DNA of 64,000 nt from Micromonospora cremea (GCF_900143515.1 NZ_FSQT01000002.1:2171501-2235500); one strand, 5' to 3'. Shown: positions 8,431 through 17,226, counted from the stretch's first letter. Numbers and translations: made by a program. Notes: generated by a model not told the origin, from the sequence alone.

Positions 8431-9909
8431 ATGGGCAGGGACGTCTCGCAGGGCGCCTTCACCCGGGAGGACCGCGTCCGCTACCGGCAGAAGGTCCGGC
8501 GGTGCCTGGACGTCTTCGCCCTGATGCTGGACGACTTCGGCTTCGACGCCGACCGGCCGATGACCGGCCTGGAGATCGAGCTCAACCTGGTCGACTCGGC
8601 GGCCGAGCCGGCGATGCGCAACGAGGAGATCCTCGTCGACATCGCCGACCCGCTCTTCCAGACCGAGCTGGGGCAGTTCAACCTGGAACTCAACGCCGAG
8701 CCCCGGCTGATCGAGGGCACCGGCTTCGCCGACTACGAACACGACCTGCGCGGCAGCCTCTCCCGTGCCGACGAGCGTGCGGCCAAGTCCGACGCGAAGA
8801 TCGTCCTGGTCGGCATCCTGCCCACCCTCACCGAGGGGCACCTCGTCGAGGACAATCTCTCCACCAATGAGCGCTACCGGGTGCTCAACGACCAGATCGT
8901 CGGCGCCCGGGGCGAGGACATCGAGCTCGACATCCGCGGCGTCGAGCAGTTGCGGACGCACACCGACTCGATCGCCCCCGAGGCCGCCTGCACCAGTCTC
9001 CAGTTCCACCTCCAGGTCGCCCCGGACAGCTTCGCCGACTACTGGAACGCGTCCCAGGCCATCGCCGGGGTGCAGGTGGCGATCGGGGCGAACTCTCCCT
9101 TCCTGTACGGCCGTCAGCTCTGGGCCGAAACCCGGATCGCGCTGTTCGAGCAGGCGACCGACACCCGCCCGGACGAACTCAAGGCCCAGGGCGTACGCCC
9201 CCGGGTGTGGTTCGGCGAGCGCTGGATCACCTCGATCTTCGACCTGTTCGAGGAGAACGTCCGATACTTCCCGCCGCTGCTGCCGATCTGCGAGGACGAG
9301 GACCCGGTGGAGGTGCTGCACTCCGGCGGTGTGCCCCAGCTCGGCGAGCTGCGGCTGCACAACGGCACGGTCTACCGGTGGAACCGCCCGGTCTACGACA
9401 TCATGAACGGCCGTCCACACCTGCGGGTGGAGAACCGGGTGCTGCCGGCCGGTCCGACCGTGGTGGACATGCTGGCCAACGCGGCCTTCTACTTCGGGCT
9501 GGCCCGCGGCCTAGCCGAGGCGGACCGGCCGATCTGGAGTCAGCTCACCTTCAGCTCCGCAGAGGAGAACTTCCACGCCGCCGCCCGGCGCGGCCTGGAT
9601 GCGGTGCTGCACTGGCCGCGGGTCGGCGATGTGCCGGTAACCAAGCTGGTGCTGGAGCAGCTGCTGCCCACCGCCGCGGCCGGTTTGGACGGGTTCGGCG
9701 TCGCTCCGGTGCAGCGCGACCGGTTGCTCGGCATCATCGAGCAGCGCTGCCGGACCGGCCGCAACGGCGCCGTCTGGCAGACCGAGGCGGTCTGGGCGGC
9801 GGAGCGGCACCGGGGCATGGACCGGGCCGCCGCGCTGCACCACATGGTCCAGCGCTACGCGGAACTTCAGCGCGGCAACGAGCCGGTCCACACCTGGCCG
9901 GTCGACTGA
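8431..9909 (+). CDS. Glutamate-cysteine ligase family (GCS2) protein
   Basis: A 492-residue member of the GCS2 carboxylate-amine ligase family. Signatures are GLEIELNLVD near the N-terminus, then FNLELNAEPRLIEG, SLQFHLQVAP and VENRVLPAGPTVVDM, which build the ATP-grasp-like active site. These enzymes join glutamate or a similar acid to an amine. Actinomycetes normally use mycothiol, so a role in glutathione synthesis should not be assumed. It is about 110 residues longer than the YbdK-type members. The ATG at 8431 is chosen because GGGAGGA lies 4 nt upstream; the frame stays open for another 150 bases upstream without such a site. It is monocistronic, with a convergent membrane-protein gene behind. 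Confidence 0.82.
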   Translation: MGRDVSQGAFTREDRVRYRQKVRRCLDVFALMLDDFGFDADRPMTGLEIELNLVDSAAEPAMRNEEILVDIADPLFQTELGQFNLELNAEPRLIEGTGFADYEHDLRGSLSRADERAAKSDAKIVLVGILPTLTEGHLVEDNLSTNERYRVLNDQIVGARGEDIELDIRGVEQLRTHTDSIAPEAACTSLQFHLQVAPDSFADYWNASQAIAGVQVAIGANSPFLYGRQLWAETRIALFEQATDTRPDELKAQGVRPRVWFGERWITSIFDLFEENVRYFPPLLPICEDEDPVEVLHSGGVPQLGELRLHNGTVYRWNRPVYDIMNGRPHLRVENRVLPAGPTVVDMLANAAFYFGLARGLAEADRPIWSQLTFSSAEENFHAAARRGLDAVLHWPRVGDVPVTKLVLEQLLPTAAAGLDGFGVAPVQRDRLLGIIEQRCRTGRNGAVWQTEAVWAAERHRGMDRAAALHHMVQRYAELQRGNEPVHTWPVD

Positions 9910-9968
9910 CCCTGCACGCCCGGTCGCCCTCGTCCCGGCCGCCGGCGCACCGTCGGACCGCCCGCGAC

Positions 9969-11396
9969 TCAGTCGGTGAGGGGTCGCCCGGTCCGCCGCG
10001 GTGACCGGGTCCGCCGGCCGCCGGGCGCCGCGCCCTCCGCCGGTTCGCCGTCCAGGGAACCGGTCGGGTCGGCGTCCGGGGCCGTGCGGGGCGCCGGCAC
10101 CCGGGGTGCGCGGGCCGCGTCCCGCTTTCGCGGAACGGTCCCGGCCGCCGGCGGTGCGGCACCGGCTGCGTCCGTTCCGCGTCCGCTGCTGGCCTCGGTC
10201 GTGGGGCTCACCGGATCGGCGTCGTGCTCGCCGGCCCGGGTCGAGTCAGGCTCGGCGGTCCGCTTCGCGTCCGCTCCGACGGGAGCGCTGGCGTCCGGGT
10301 CGACCGGCCGGCTCCGGGTGGCCCGCTCCGCGAGGACGGCGACCAGCACCGATCCGCCGACGCCGGCGATCACCGCATACGGGGCGATCAGCTGGGTGGA
10401 CAGCTGTGCGGGGCCCAGCGCCGACCAGTGCGGCACGGTGGTCAGGTAGGCGAGCGCGACGAGCAGCGGGCCGGCCGCGCCGGAGGCCGCCGCGCCGACC
10501 CGGTGCCCGGTCGACCGGGCGGCTCGCCGGGCGGCCAGCGCGCCGATCAGCAGCGCGGGAACGAGCGCCAGCAGCGCACCGGGCCAGTAGAGCTGGTCTC
10601 CGATCCAGTACCGCGGGTGGTCCGGGTCGAGCTGCCAGGTGCCGAGCTGGGCGCCGGTCAGCCCGCGCCCGACGCGTACCCCGTCGATCACCGAGACCAC
10701 CGCGAGCAGCCAGAGCCAGGCGGCCGTCGCGGTCACGTTCACCGCGGCGGCGCGGGAGCGCAGCGCCCAGAGCGCGACGAGCACCCCGATCAGGATGCCG
10801 AGCCCCGCGTGTACGGCCGCCACCCGCTGCGGCGCACCGGTGTCGGCGCCCACCGCGACGCGCGCCGGTACGGCGACCAGAAGCACGGTGACCAGACCGC
10901 CGATCGCGGCGCCGAGCGCCAGGGACACCCGTCGCAGCAGGCCCCCACGCTCGCTGGGCAGGACCTCGGCCACCGCTTCCGTCGCGCCGTCCGTGGCGCT
11001 CGCCCGGTCCGCTCCCGGGCGGGTGCCCTCGATCGCAGCCGGACGCGCGGCTTCGGGGGTCACCGGCTCCGACCGCTCTGCCGGCTCGGACTCGCCCGCC
11101 GGGGCCGGCGCGAGGGGAGGCATCGGATCCGGGGCGCTCACCGTCGGCCCGGCCGCGGGCGGCACGGCCCTGGAGTGCAGGCGCTGCGCACAGACCGCAC
11201 CCATCACAGTGGAGCTGGCGGCGAGCCACGTGGCCCAGGCGAGGCCATCCGCCCAGGCCGTGTCGGTGGCCCCCGCATCGGTGGGCGTCCAGGTGATGAC
11301 GCCGAGCCCGTAGCCGAAGCCCAGTTGCGCGGCGCCAGCGCCGGCAGCGACCCCGATCGCCGTCACGATCGATACTCCCCAGCCCCGTCTGGCCAT
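9969..11396 (-). CDS. Polytopic membrane protein, function unknown
   Basis: A 475-residue protein with about eight hydrophobic helices. Two come early (SIVTAIGVAAGAGAAQLGFG and the segment near TWLAASSTVMGAVCA), and six follow a charged Pro/Glu linker of about 90 residues (residues 80-170). The C-terminal 110 residues are a disordered, highly charged cytoplasmic-type tail (RTRSPRRTGRPLTD at the end). I recognise no enzyme or transporter signature. The ATG at 11396 starts directly before the first helix. It is divergent from a PASTA-protein gene with 122 bp between. The type of protein is common in actinomycete-specific gene sets; transport, scaffold or wall-related roles are all open. Confidence 0.7.
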   Translation of the reverse strand: MARRGWGVSIVTAIGVAAGAGAAQLGFGYGLGVITWTPTDAGATDTAWADGLAWATWLAASSTVMGAVCAQRLHSRAVPPAAGPTVSAPDPMPPLAPAPAGESEPAERSEPVTPEAARPAAIEGTRPGADRASATDGATEAVAEVLPSERGGLLRRVSLALGAAIGGLVTVLLVAVPARVAVGADTGAPQRVAAVHAGLGILIGVLVALWALRSRAAAVNVTATAAWLWLLAVVSVIDGVRVGRGLTGAQLGTWQLDPDHPRYWIGDQLYWPGALLALVPALLIGALAARRAARSTGHRVGAAASGAAGPLLVALAYLTTVPHWSALGPAQLSTQLIAPYAVIAGVGGSVLVAVLAERATRSRPVDPDASAPVGADAKRTAEPDSTRAGEHDADPVSPTTEASSGRGTDAAGAAPPAAGTVPRKRDAARAPRVPAPRTAPDADPTGSLDGEPAEGAAPGGRRTRSPRRTGRPLTD

Positions 11397-11518
11397 GCCG
11401 GGCAGCGTAACGTCCCGTCGTCGGCGCGGCGAGTGGCAACTACCCGCCGGGGTGGACCGCAGACGCAACGGGTTGGGCGACGACCGGTACGGTCGCCGGT
11501 GATGAGGCGGTGGGCGCA

Positions 11519-12217
11519 ATGACGGACGCGAACACGGGTCGGCATGATTCCGTCGCAGGCCGGGACGGCGGCGGTGCGGGCCGGGCCAGCGTGCTGCTGG
11601 GTGGCGGGCTGGTCGCCGTGCTCCTCGCCGCGATCGGTGCGACCGGTGGCTGGCTGCTGGCCGGTGAGGACGACACACCTCCGGCGGATCCGTTGGCGGT
11701 GGCGACGGCGACCGGTTCGCCGACCGGACGGGCCACCGCACCCCGGCCGAGCACCGGCCGGACCACACCCTCCGCCCCCCGGACCTCCGCCAGCGCGACC
11801 AAGGGGTCCGGGCTGACCGTGCCACCGGTGGTCGGCACCGATTTCGTCGAGGCCCGGGACGCCCTGCGCAAGCAGCGGCTGGGCTGGCGGCTGGTCTTCG
11901 GCAGCGGCACCGGTCGTACGGTCGAGAGCACCTCGCCCGCCGTGGGCACGGAGGTGACCCGGGGCACCACGGTGCAACTGCGGGTTGCCGGTCCGCCGCC
12001 CGACGCCGAGGTGCCGGACGTGGTCGGCGACGACTGCGCGAAGGCCGCCGACGAGCTGGTCGACGAGGGGCTCTACCCGCGCTACCGCAGCGGTCGCAGT
12101 GGCAAGGTGAGCCGGCAGGAACCGGCCGAGGACGGCCAGGCCCGCTGGAACGACGAGGTCAGCATCTGGTGCGGGGCGACGCCGCCGAGCCTGCCCAGCA
12201 CGAATCCCCCTTTCTGA
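11519..12217 (+). CDS. Membrane-anchored protein with two PASTA domains
   Basis: A 232-residue protein: short cytoplasmic N-terminus, one helix (ASVLLGGGLVAVLLAAIGATGG, about 24-45), a Thr/Pro/Ser-rich wall-spanning linker (50-98), and two PASTA repeats. The first starts VPPVVGTDFVEARDALRKQR; the second starts VPDVVGDDCAKAADELVDEG. PASTA domains bind peptidoglycan or muropeptides and usually sit on PknB or PBPs; here they stand alone without a kinase or transpeptidase domain. Two cysteines in the second repeat could form a disulphide. The ATG at 11519 fits GAGG 11 nt upstream. A second PASTA protein gene follows 213 nt later on the same strand, suggesting a shared role in cell-wall sensing or binding. 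Confidence 0.8.
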   Translation: MTDANTGRHDSVAGRDGGGAGRASVLLGGGLVAVLLAAIGATGGWLLAGEDDTPPADPLAVATATGSPTGRATAPRPSTGRTTPSAPRTSASATKGSGLTVPPVVGTDFVEARDALRKQRLGWRLVFGSGTGRTVESTSPAVGTEVTRGTTVQLRVAGPPPDAEVPDVVGDDCAKAADELVDEGLYPRYRSGRSGKVSRQEPAEDGQARWNDEVSIWCGATPPSLPSTNPPF

Positions 12218-12430
12218 TCTCCGGCCCGCGAACCCTTCTCCGCCCGCAGACCTGGCGCGCACACGCGATCCCACCTCGGAGTCCGTCCGCCAGCGGCGGG
12301 CGCATGCCGCCCCTTCGGTGCCCGACAGGGCCGGGCGGTTCGGGCCGTTGATCCGCGCCGATGACGGTGCGGGCGGTTAGGTTGGCGGTCGAGGGTCATG
12401 GCGCCCGCCCGGTTCGGGAAAGGACGTGCG

Positions 12431-13291
12431 ATGAGCGACGACCGCCAGGAGCCGCCCGCCGGGGAGCATGACGACCGGACGCGCCCGCTGCCCCCCACCG
12501 CCGACCGGCCGGAGCCGCCGCCGCCCGGACCCGCCGCCCCTACCCCCGCCTCACCCGACGAGACCGCGCCGATCGACCGTGCCGCGTCGGGTCCCGCTGG
12601 GTCGCCCGACCAGACCATGCCGATCGACCGTTCCGCGGCGACGCAGCCGGGCACGCCGGCCGACCGGACCGCGCGGATGCCTGCCGAGCGGGTGACCCCG
12701 GCGCCGTGGTCCGGGCGGGCGGAGGTACGGGCGCCCCGATCGGCCGAGCCCTCCGGAGAGTGGTACGCCGAGGAGCAGGGTGGTCGGCGTTGGTGGCTGC
12801 CGATCCTCTGGGGCGTGCTCGCGCTCCTGCTCGCCGGCCTGCTCGGCGCCGCGCTCTGGGTGGTGCTCGCCGCGCAGAACGACGACCGGGACGACGACCC
12901 GGGGTCCACTCCGTCGCTACCGCCGGCCAGTGCCACCAGCGCGGCTCCGACCTCGGCGGCACCGACCAGCGCGGCTCCGACCTCGGCGGCGCCGACCAGC
13001 GCGACGCCGAGCAGCCCGGCGGCCACCACCGCGCCGGCCGAGGTGCCGGTGCCGCCGCTCGCGGGTCTGCCGCAGGCCACCGCGGAAGGGCTGCTGGACC
13101 GGCTCGGCCTGAGCTACCGGGTGGTGTACCGCCCGTCCGAGCTGCCACCGGGGACGGTGGTGGGTACCGAACCGGATGCCGGCACCACGGTGCCCACCGA
13201 CGAGGAGGTGCTGCTGGTCGTCTCCCAGGCCCGGCCCTCGGGCGGGACCAGCCCGGCCGGGCCGAGCCCGACGGTCACGCGCACGCCGTGA
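12431..13291 (+). CDS. Membrane-anchored single-PASTA protein with repetitive linker
   Basis: A 286-residue protein. A cytoplasmic Pro/Asp-rich region (1-118) contains the repeated DETAPIDR / DQTMPIDR-like units. Then comes one helix (WWLPILWGVLALLLAGLLGA, about 120-142), an Ala/Pro/Thr/Ser linker made of five TSAAP-type units (170-195), and one PASTA domain (VPPLAGLPQATAEGLLDRLG). The threonines in the cytoplasmic repeats resemble FHA-readable kinase sites, so phosphorylation by a PknB-type kinase is a reasonable guess, not shown. The ATG at 12431 has AAAGGA upstream. It ends 7 bp from a convergent membrane-protein gene. Confidence 0.78.
   Translation: MSDDRQEPPAGEHDDRTRPLPPTADRPEPPPPGPAAPTPASPDETAPIDRAASGPAGSPDQTMPIDRSAATQPGTPADRTARMPAERVTPAPWSGRAEVRAPRSAEPSGEWYAEEQGGRRWWLPILWGVLALLLAGLLGAALWVVLAAQNDDRDDDPGSTPSLPPASATSAAPTSAAPTSAAPTSAAPTSATPSSPAATTAPAEVPVPPLAGLPQATAEGLLDRLGLSYRVVYRPSELPPGTVVGTEPDAGTTVPTDEEVLLVVSQARPSGGTSPAGPSPTVTRTP
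12931..12990 (+). repeat. 30-bp tandem repeat coding the TSAAP linker
   Basis: Two adjacent copies (12931-12960 and 12961-12990) differ in their first few bases and share CCAGCGCGGCTCCGACCTCG; a decayed third copy runs to 13010. Slippage could change the linker length of the PASTA protein. Confidence 0.8.
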
Positions 13292-13298
13292 CCGGTGC

Positions 13299-13748
13299 TC
13301 ACCACATCCGGCGGCGGGTGCCGACCAGGCCGAGGCCGGCCAGCGAGATGGTGAGGCCGAAGATGCCGGACCAGAACAGCGAGCGGCGGACGTCCGTCGC
13401 GGTGTGCCGGGCCGGGCCAGCTTCGGTGATCTCCTGCCGTCCGTCGGACTGAGCGCCGCCACCAGCGCCGGCCCCGGCCGTCGGGCCGGTCGGGTCGATC
13501 GCGTCGGCGCGTTCGTCGGGGGCGTGGGTGTCGAACCAGCCGGGTTCGTCGTCCGTCGGTGGGTCGGCGTCGACCACGGTGATTTCCGGTGCCGGCACCG
13601 GAGTGGTCAGCCGGGTGGACGAGAGCGCCGGGTCGCGGACCAGGACCACGAGTGTGGTCACGGCCCCGAGCAGGGCGAGCAGTCCAAAAGCGTAGGCGAT
13701 ACGGGAGCGGTGGTGCCGCCGCACGGCGGGCTGATTGACCATGACCAT
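13299..13748 (-). CDS. Small two-helix membrane protein, function unknown
   Basis: A 149-residue protein. It has a basic N-terminus (RRHHRSR), helix IAYAFGLLALLGAVTTLVVL (about 18-37), an acidic extracytoplasmic-type middle rich in Asp/Pro, and a C-terminal helix SLFWSGIFGLTISLAGLGLV followed by GTRRRMW. The layout (acidic loop, C-terminal helix, basic end) resembles a wall-associated protein, but no LPxTG-like motif is present. Two ATGs compete (13748 and 13742); neither has a clear ribosome site, so the start is uncertain. It is convergent with the PASTA gene. No homologue comes to mind. Confidence 0.6.
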   Translation of the reverse strand: MVMVNQPAVRRHHRSRIAYAFGLLALLGAVTTLVVLVRDPALSSTRLTTPVPAPEITVVDADPPTDDEPGWFDTHAPDERADAIDPTGPTAGAGAGGGAQSDGRQEITEAGPARHTATDVRRSLFWSGIFGLTISLAGLGLVGTRRRMW

Positions 13749-13846
13749 CCCAGGCTCAGGGCCCTGGACGCGCGGGTGGAACGGTGCCGGGGTGGGCGTA
13801 CCAATTCTATGGCGCTGGCACGCCCACCGGCGGCGGATCGCTTCGG

Positions 13847-14131
13847 TCAGCCCACCTGGACCGGCGTACGGAGGACCGGTCGCCGGCTCCGTACGGTGTG
13901 CGGGCGGGGCTCCGGTGCGATGTGCACCTGTTGCAGCCCGTCCCGCTGGACGAAGATCGACCGACGGTTGACCGCGTCGCCCGCGGTGTTCAACTCGTAG
14001 CCGTCGAGCCAAAGCCAACCGTCGTAGGTTGGCCAGTCGAGCACCCGGATCACCCGGAACTTGATGGGCCTGAGGAACTGGACACTCGCCGCGCGAGTCA
14101 CGTGCAGTACGTCACCGGAGCGGGGAAGCAC
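13847..14131 (-). CDS. Conserved-looking small cytoplasmic protein, function unknown
   Basis: A 94-residue protein with a compact, ordered core (VLHVTRAASVQFLRPIKFRV, DWPTYDGWLWLDGYELN) and a basic tail. I chose the GTG at 14131 because AGGAG lies 5 nt upstream; the frame extends further but without support. Amino-acid content suggests a small beta-rich fold rather than a random frame. It is transcribed away from the XRE-DUF397 pair and could share its control region, though more than 600 bp separate them. Function unknown. Confidence 0.62.
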   Translation of the reverse strand: MLPRSGDVLHVTRAASVQFLRPIKFRVIRVLDWPTYDGWLWLDGYELNTAGDAVNRRSIFVQRDGLQQVHIAPEPRPHTVRSRRPVLRTPVQVG

Positions 14132-14755
14132 ATGGGCTCCTGGGGAGGTCGGCCGGCAGATGTGCCGGCGGTGACTGATCGGGGGAACGTCTCGGCCCGG
14201 TGACGGGGTCACGCCTCGTGGACCGGTGGTGCGGGTGGTGGTGGTCGGGCCGTACTCCGCTGGTGGCGTGCCGCCACCCGACCATCACCCGGCTGCTTCC
14301 GGGAACCGCGCCCGCCGCCGCAGCCGGCTGGCTTGCAGCGGCGGGGTCCTCACCCCGGAGCAGCTCTCGGTGTCGCCGGCCGGGCCTGCGTCGTGCCCGG
14401 CTTTCCCGGGTCGGTGGGATCACCACACCGGGGGACCGGACGGAGACGCTGAGTGATCCGTGCCATACGGACAGAGTGCATCAGGGACGTGCCTCATGCA
14501 AGTTGCACGTCGACTTTTGCCGATACGTGAGTCCCTTCGGCAAAGCGGCGCTTGAAGCCATCCGCGTCCGGACGGCACACTGAGGGCCGGTTTCGCCCGT
14601 CGCGGCCGGCCGATGACCGGCACCACCCCCTCGCCGCGAACGCTCGCCGGTCGACGGTCGCGCCCCCGGCGGGCGGCAGCCAGTGGCGCGTCGACCGGAG
14701 GTAGCCCGAGTGGGGTCGAGCAGCCAGCGGCGGGGAGCAGTGACCGGGGAGCGCC
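14132..14755. other. 624-bp intergenic region with palindromes
   Basis: No convincing gene. Notable elements are TGCAAGTTGCA (14497-14507, perfect palindrome) and an inverted repeat CTTTTGCCGA...TCGGCAAAG (about 14514-14535), both about 240 bp before the XRE gene. The rest is GC-rich with no coding signature. Confidence 0.5.
14497..14507. promoter_or_regulatory. TGCAAGTTGCA palindrome, operator candidate
   Basis: A perfect 11-bp palindrome (TGCAA-G-TTGCA) in the long region upstream of the XRE/DUF5753 gene. It would suit autoregulation by that regulator; the match is by shape only. Confidence 0.35.
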
Positions 14756-15637
14756 ATGAGTGAGCGGCGCAGCCCCACCATCCGGCGGCGGCGGCTCGGT
14801 GCCGAGCTACGCCGCCAGCGGGAATCCGCCGGGATCACCATCGAAGTCGTCGCCGAGCAGTTGGAGTGCTCGGCGTCGAAGGTCTCCCGGATCGAGACCG
14901 GGCACACGACGGCCACACCGCGCGACGTCCGGGACATGCTGCGGATCTATGGCGTGGTCGGTGCCGAGAGCGACGAACTCGTGCAGATCGCCAGGGAGGC
15001 CCGGCAGAAGGGCTGGTGGCACCCGTACAGCACGGTGCTGGTCGGCGCGTACGTCGGGCTGGAGGCCGCGGCGAGTTCGATCCGGGCGTACGAGCAGCAG
15101 GTGGTGCCCGGTCTGCTGGAGACCGAGGAGTACGCCGGCGCGATGATCCGTGCTGCCCGGCCGGACTTCACCGCCGATCAGGTCCACCAACGGGTGCGTG
15201 TCCGACTGGGCCGTCAGTCGTTGTTGACCCAGGACGATCCGGTCGATCTGTGGGTGGTGCTCGATGAGGCGGTGGTAAGCAGGCCGGTGGGTGGGGACGA
15301 GGTGATGCGTGGCCAGCTCAAGCGGTTGGTCGAAGTGGCCGAGTTGCCGAACGTGACGTTGCAGATCCTGCCCTTCGAGGTGGGTGCGCACGCCGGCATG
15401 GACGGCACCTTCACGATCCTCAGTTTCCCCGAGCCCGGTGATCCGGATGTCGTGTACGCGGAGAACGCCACGGGTGGGCTTTTCCTTGAGAAGAGCGACG
15501 AACTACAGAAGTACAGCTTCATCTTCGATCACATCCGCGCCGCGGCCATTCGTCCGGAGGAGTCCGTCGCACACATCGCAAAACTGGCAGAGGAGCCGTT
15601 GTGGAAATGGCGACCAAGGGGTTCCCCGTGGACCTGA
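14756..15637 (+). CDS. XRE-family regulator with DUF5753 domain
   Basis: A 293-residue protein: HTH at about 13-68 (LGAELRRQRESAGITIEVVA, CSASKVSRIETG) and the DUF5753 ligand-type domain from about 95 to 275 (IRAYEQQVVPGLLETEEYA, LPNVTLQILPFEVGAHAGM, FLEKSDELQKYSFIFDHIRA). Such regulators are abundant in Streptomyces and Micromonospora and are nearly always followed by a DUF397 protein, as here. In the best-studied cases the pair works antagonistically and influences development or antibiotic production. The start ATG directly follows GGGGAGCGCC. The downstream DUF397 gene overlaps its last 37 bases, so translation is probably coupled. Confidence 0.9.
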   Translation: MSERRSPTIRRRRLGAELRRQRESAGITIEVVAEQLECSASKVSRIETGHTTATPRDVRDMLRIYGVVGAESDELVQIAREARQKGWWHPYSTVLVGAYVGLEAAASSIRAYEQQVVPGLLETEEYAGAMIRAARPDFTADQVHQRVRVRLGRQSLLTQDDPVDLWVVLDEAVVSRPVGGDEVMRGQLKRLVEVAELPNVTLQILPFEVGAHAGMDGTFTILSFPEPGDPDVVYAENATGGLFLEKSDELQKYSFIFDHIRAAAIRPEESVAHIAKLAEEPLWKWRPRGSPWT

Positions 15638-15828
15638 CGCAGGCAACGTGGTTCAAGAGCTCGAAGAGCGGGCCGAACTGTGACAACTGCGTGGAGGTGG
15701 CGTACGTGACCGGGGCGGTCGGAGTGCGGGACTCGAAGGACAAGGCCGGCCCGGCCCTGGTCTTCGCCCCGGGTGACTGGCACGCCTTCGTCGCCGGCAC
15801 CAGAGGTGGTGCGTTCGGCTCGGCCTGA
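15601..15828 (+). CDS. DUF397 domain protein
   Basis: A 75-residue protein with the DUF397 signatures ATWFKSSKSGPNCDNCVEVA, VGVRDSKD and the C-terminal FAPGDWHAFVAG. It is the usual small partner of XRE/DUF5753 regulators and is thought to modulate them. GTG at 15601 has AGGAG 5 nt upstream and is preferred over the ATG two codons later. It overlaps the regulator gene by 37 nt. A terminator hairpin follows 16 nt after the stop. Confidence 0.9.
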   Translation: MEMATKGFPVDLTQATWFKSSKSGPNCDNCVEVAYVTGAVGVRDSKDKAGPALVFAPGDWHAFVAGTRGGAFGSA

Positions 15829-15844
15829 CCGAGCGGTCACGTGC

Positions 15845-15876
15845 GGTCCCCGTCCGGTCTCGACCGGTCGGGGGCC
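15845..15876 (+). terminator. Terminator after XRE-DUF397 operon
   Basis: A 15-bp stem (15845-15859 with 15862-15876; one G-U pair, one mismatch) followed by TT, 16 nt past the DUF397 stop. Confidence 0.65.
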
Positions 15877-16044
15877 TTCGCGTGGCCGGGCTGCCGGCCC
15901 TCGCTCGCCGTGCGGAGGCGCGCTCGGCGAGGTTCCGCCGGGAATCCCGTCGCCACAGCGGGTCCGTCTCGTTGAACCCGTCGGTACGGCGCTGGTCGAC
16001 GACCCGCCGCACCGACCCGCAACCCAGCGAGGCAGGCGAGACGG

Positions 16045-16446
16045 ATGACGACGATCGGGTCAGACAACCTCACCAACGGTCCGGGCAAGCCGGAGCGGTT
16101 CGGTGGCAAGTACCGCGGGGCGCGTCGGGACACCGTACTGACCGAGGTGGTCTCGACCGACCAGGAGATGAGTGGGCGGGAGGCTCCGGCGGCCGAGGCG
16201 GGCGATACGCCGCTCTCCCTGCCCTCACTGGACCCGAACCCCCTGGTCGAGCCGTCCTTCCCGCCGAGCGGCTGGCCGATGGAGCCCACCGGGTCGCTGG
16301 CTGACCACCCTTTGCTGCGCGGCCTGCTGATGGAGTTGCCGCCGAAGGGCAGCGTGCCGCCGCCGGGCTGGCTGGACCGCTGGTTCGAGGCGACCCGGGC
16401 GATCCTGGAGCTGCTATACGTGCAGGGGCCCGGGCGCTCGCGCTGA
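16045..16446 (+). CDS. Hypothetical protein, Pro-rich
   Basis: A 133-residue protein that I do not recognise. It is soluble, acidic and proline-rich in the middle (LSLPSLDPNPLVEPSFPPSG), with an ordered amphipathic C-terminus (LADHPLLRGLLMELPPKGS, WLDRWFEATRAILELLYVQG). Third-position GC is high throughout, so it is probably a real gene. AGGCGAG precedes the ATG. Its last 33 bases overlap a convergent membrane-protein gene. The C-terminal helix could mediate dimerisation. Confidence 0.6.
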   Translation: MTTIGSDNLTNGPGKPERFGGKYRGARRDTVLTEVVSTDQEMSGREAPAAEAGDTPLSLPSLDPNPLVEPSFPPSGWPMEPTGSLADHPLLRGLLMELPPKGSVPPPGWLDRWFEATRAILELLYVQGPGRSR

Positions 16447-17013
16447 CCGCTGTGCGTCCGGCCGGGCCCGCTCGGCGAGCCTGCTGTGGCGGAGCGCGTG
16501 CCGGACTCCGATGGCCAGGATCCCGAGCGCGCCGACGGTGATCGCCGGACCGGTGACGCCCGGTGCGGCGAGCAGATCCGTGCCGCCCGCCGCGGCCACT
16601 GCGGGCACCGTCAGCACGGCGGTCACCTGCAACGGCAACCCGATCAGCGGGTGCGCCGCGGCGGCCCGAAGGCCGTGCGGCGCGGGCGTCTCCGGCGCTG
16701 CGGCGAACGCTCCCGCGCCGGCCCACAGCCGGCGCACCCGGCGTACGGTGCAGACCGCCACCATGAGTGTGGGGAGCCCGGCGAGATTGAGTGCGGTGGC
16801 GGCCTGATCGGCCGGGCTGTTTCCGGCACTGAACAACCCGGTCGCGAGCACGGTCCCCGTGAGCGTCAGGCCCACGAGGGTCAGGACGAGCAGGTGTCCA
16901 GCGCGTCGGCGCAGCGCGCGGGCGCGGTCCAGCCGGGGCAGGCCGTCCGCGACCACGCCAGCGGCCAGCCACAGGACGGTGATCGGCAGCAGGGCGGCGA
17001 GGGGGCTCTCCAT
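16414..17013 (-). CDS. Integral membrane protein, function unknown
   Basis: A 199-residue protein with about five hydrophobic helices (ALLPITVLWLAAGVVADG, LLVLTLVGLTLTGTVLATGL, ALNLAGLPTLMVAVCTV, PLQVTAVLTVPAVAAAGG, ITVGALGILAIGVRHAL) and a basic C-terminus. No transporter or enzyme motif is recognisable. It overlaps the 3' end of the opposing gene by 33 bp. It is divergent from the secreted protease gene, 213 bp apart. Confidence 0.62.
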   Translation of the reverse strand: MESPLAALLPITVLWLAAGVVADGLPRLDRARALRRRAGHLLVLTLVGLTLTGTVLATGLFSAGNSPADQAATALNLAGLPTLMVAVCTVRRVRRLWAGAGAFAAAPETPAPHGLRAAAAHPLIGLPLQVTAVLTVPAVAAAGGTDLLAAPGVTGPAITVGALGILAIGVRHALRHSRLAERARPDAQRSARAPGPLHV

Positions 17014-17111
17014 GCTGGTCAGCCTCTCCGATCGCGGCCGTCCGCGAATCCGGGCGCAGCCCTCGTTCGTCCCGGACGCCGCCCCGTAGGGGGCATCCTT
17101 CTCGCGTTATG

Positions 17112-17128
17112 AAACATTCGACATGTTT
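17112..17128. promoter_or_regulatory. AAACAT-N5-ATGTTT inverted repeat before protease gene
   Basis: AT-rich 6-bp arms (17112-17117, 17123-17128) in otherwise GC-rich DNA, about 100 bp upstream of the subtilisin start. Probably a regulator site for the protease or the divergent membrane gene. Confidence 0.45.
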
Positions 17129-17226
17129 ATCTTCGTCACTGCGCTGGCCTACTCTCGTAAAGATCGGCCGTCATGAATCCGACCGGGATCCGCGTCGGGC
17201 GACTGCCGGTCAGAGGGAGGTAGGAG

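Noticed and set aside
12931..13010. CRISPR-like short repeats
   Set aside because: They are tandem coding repeats for a TSAAP linker without spacers.
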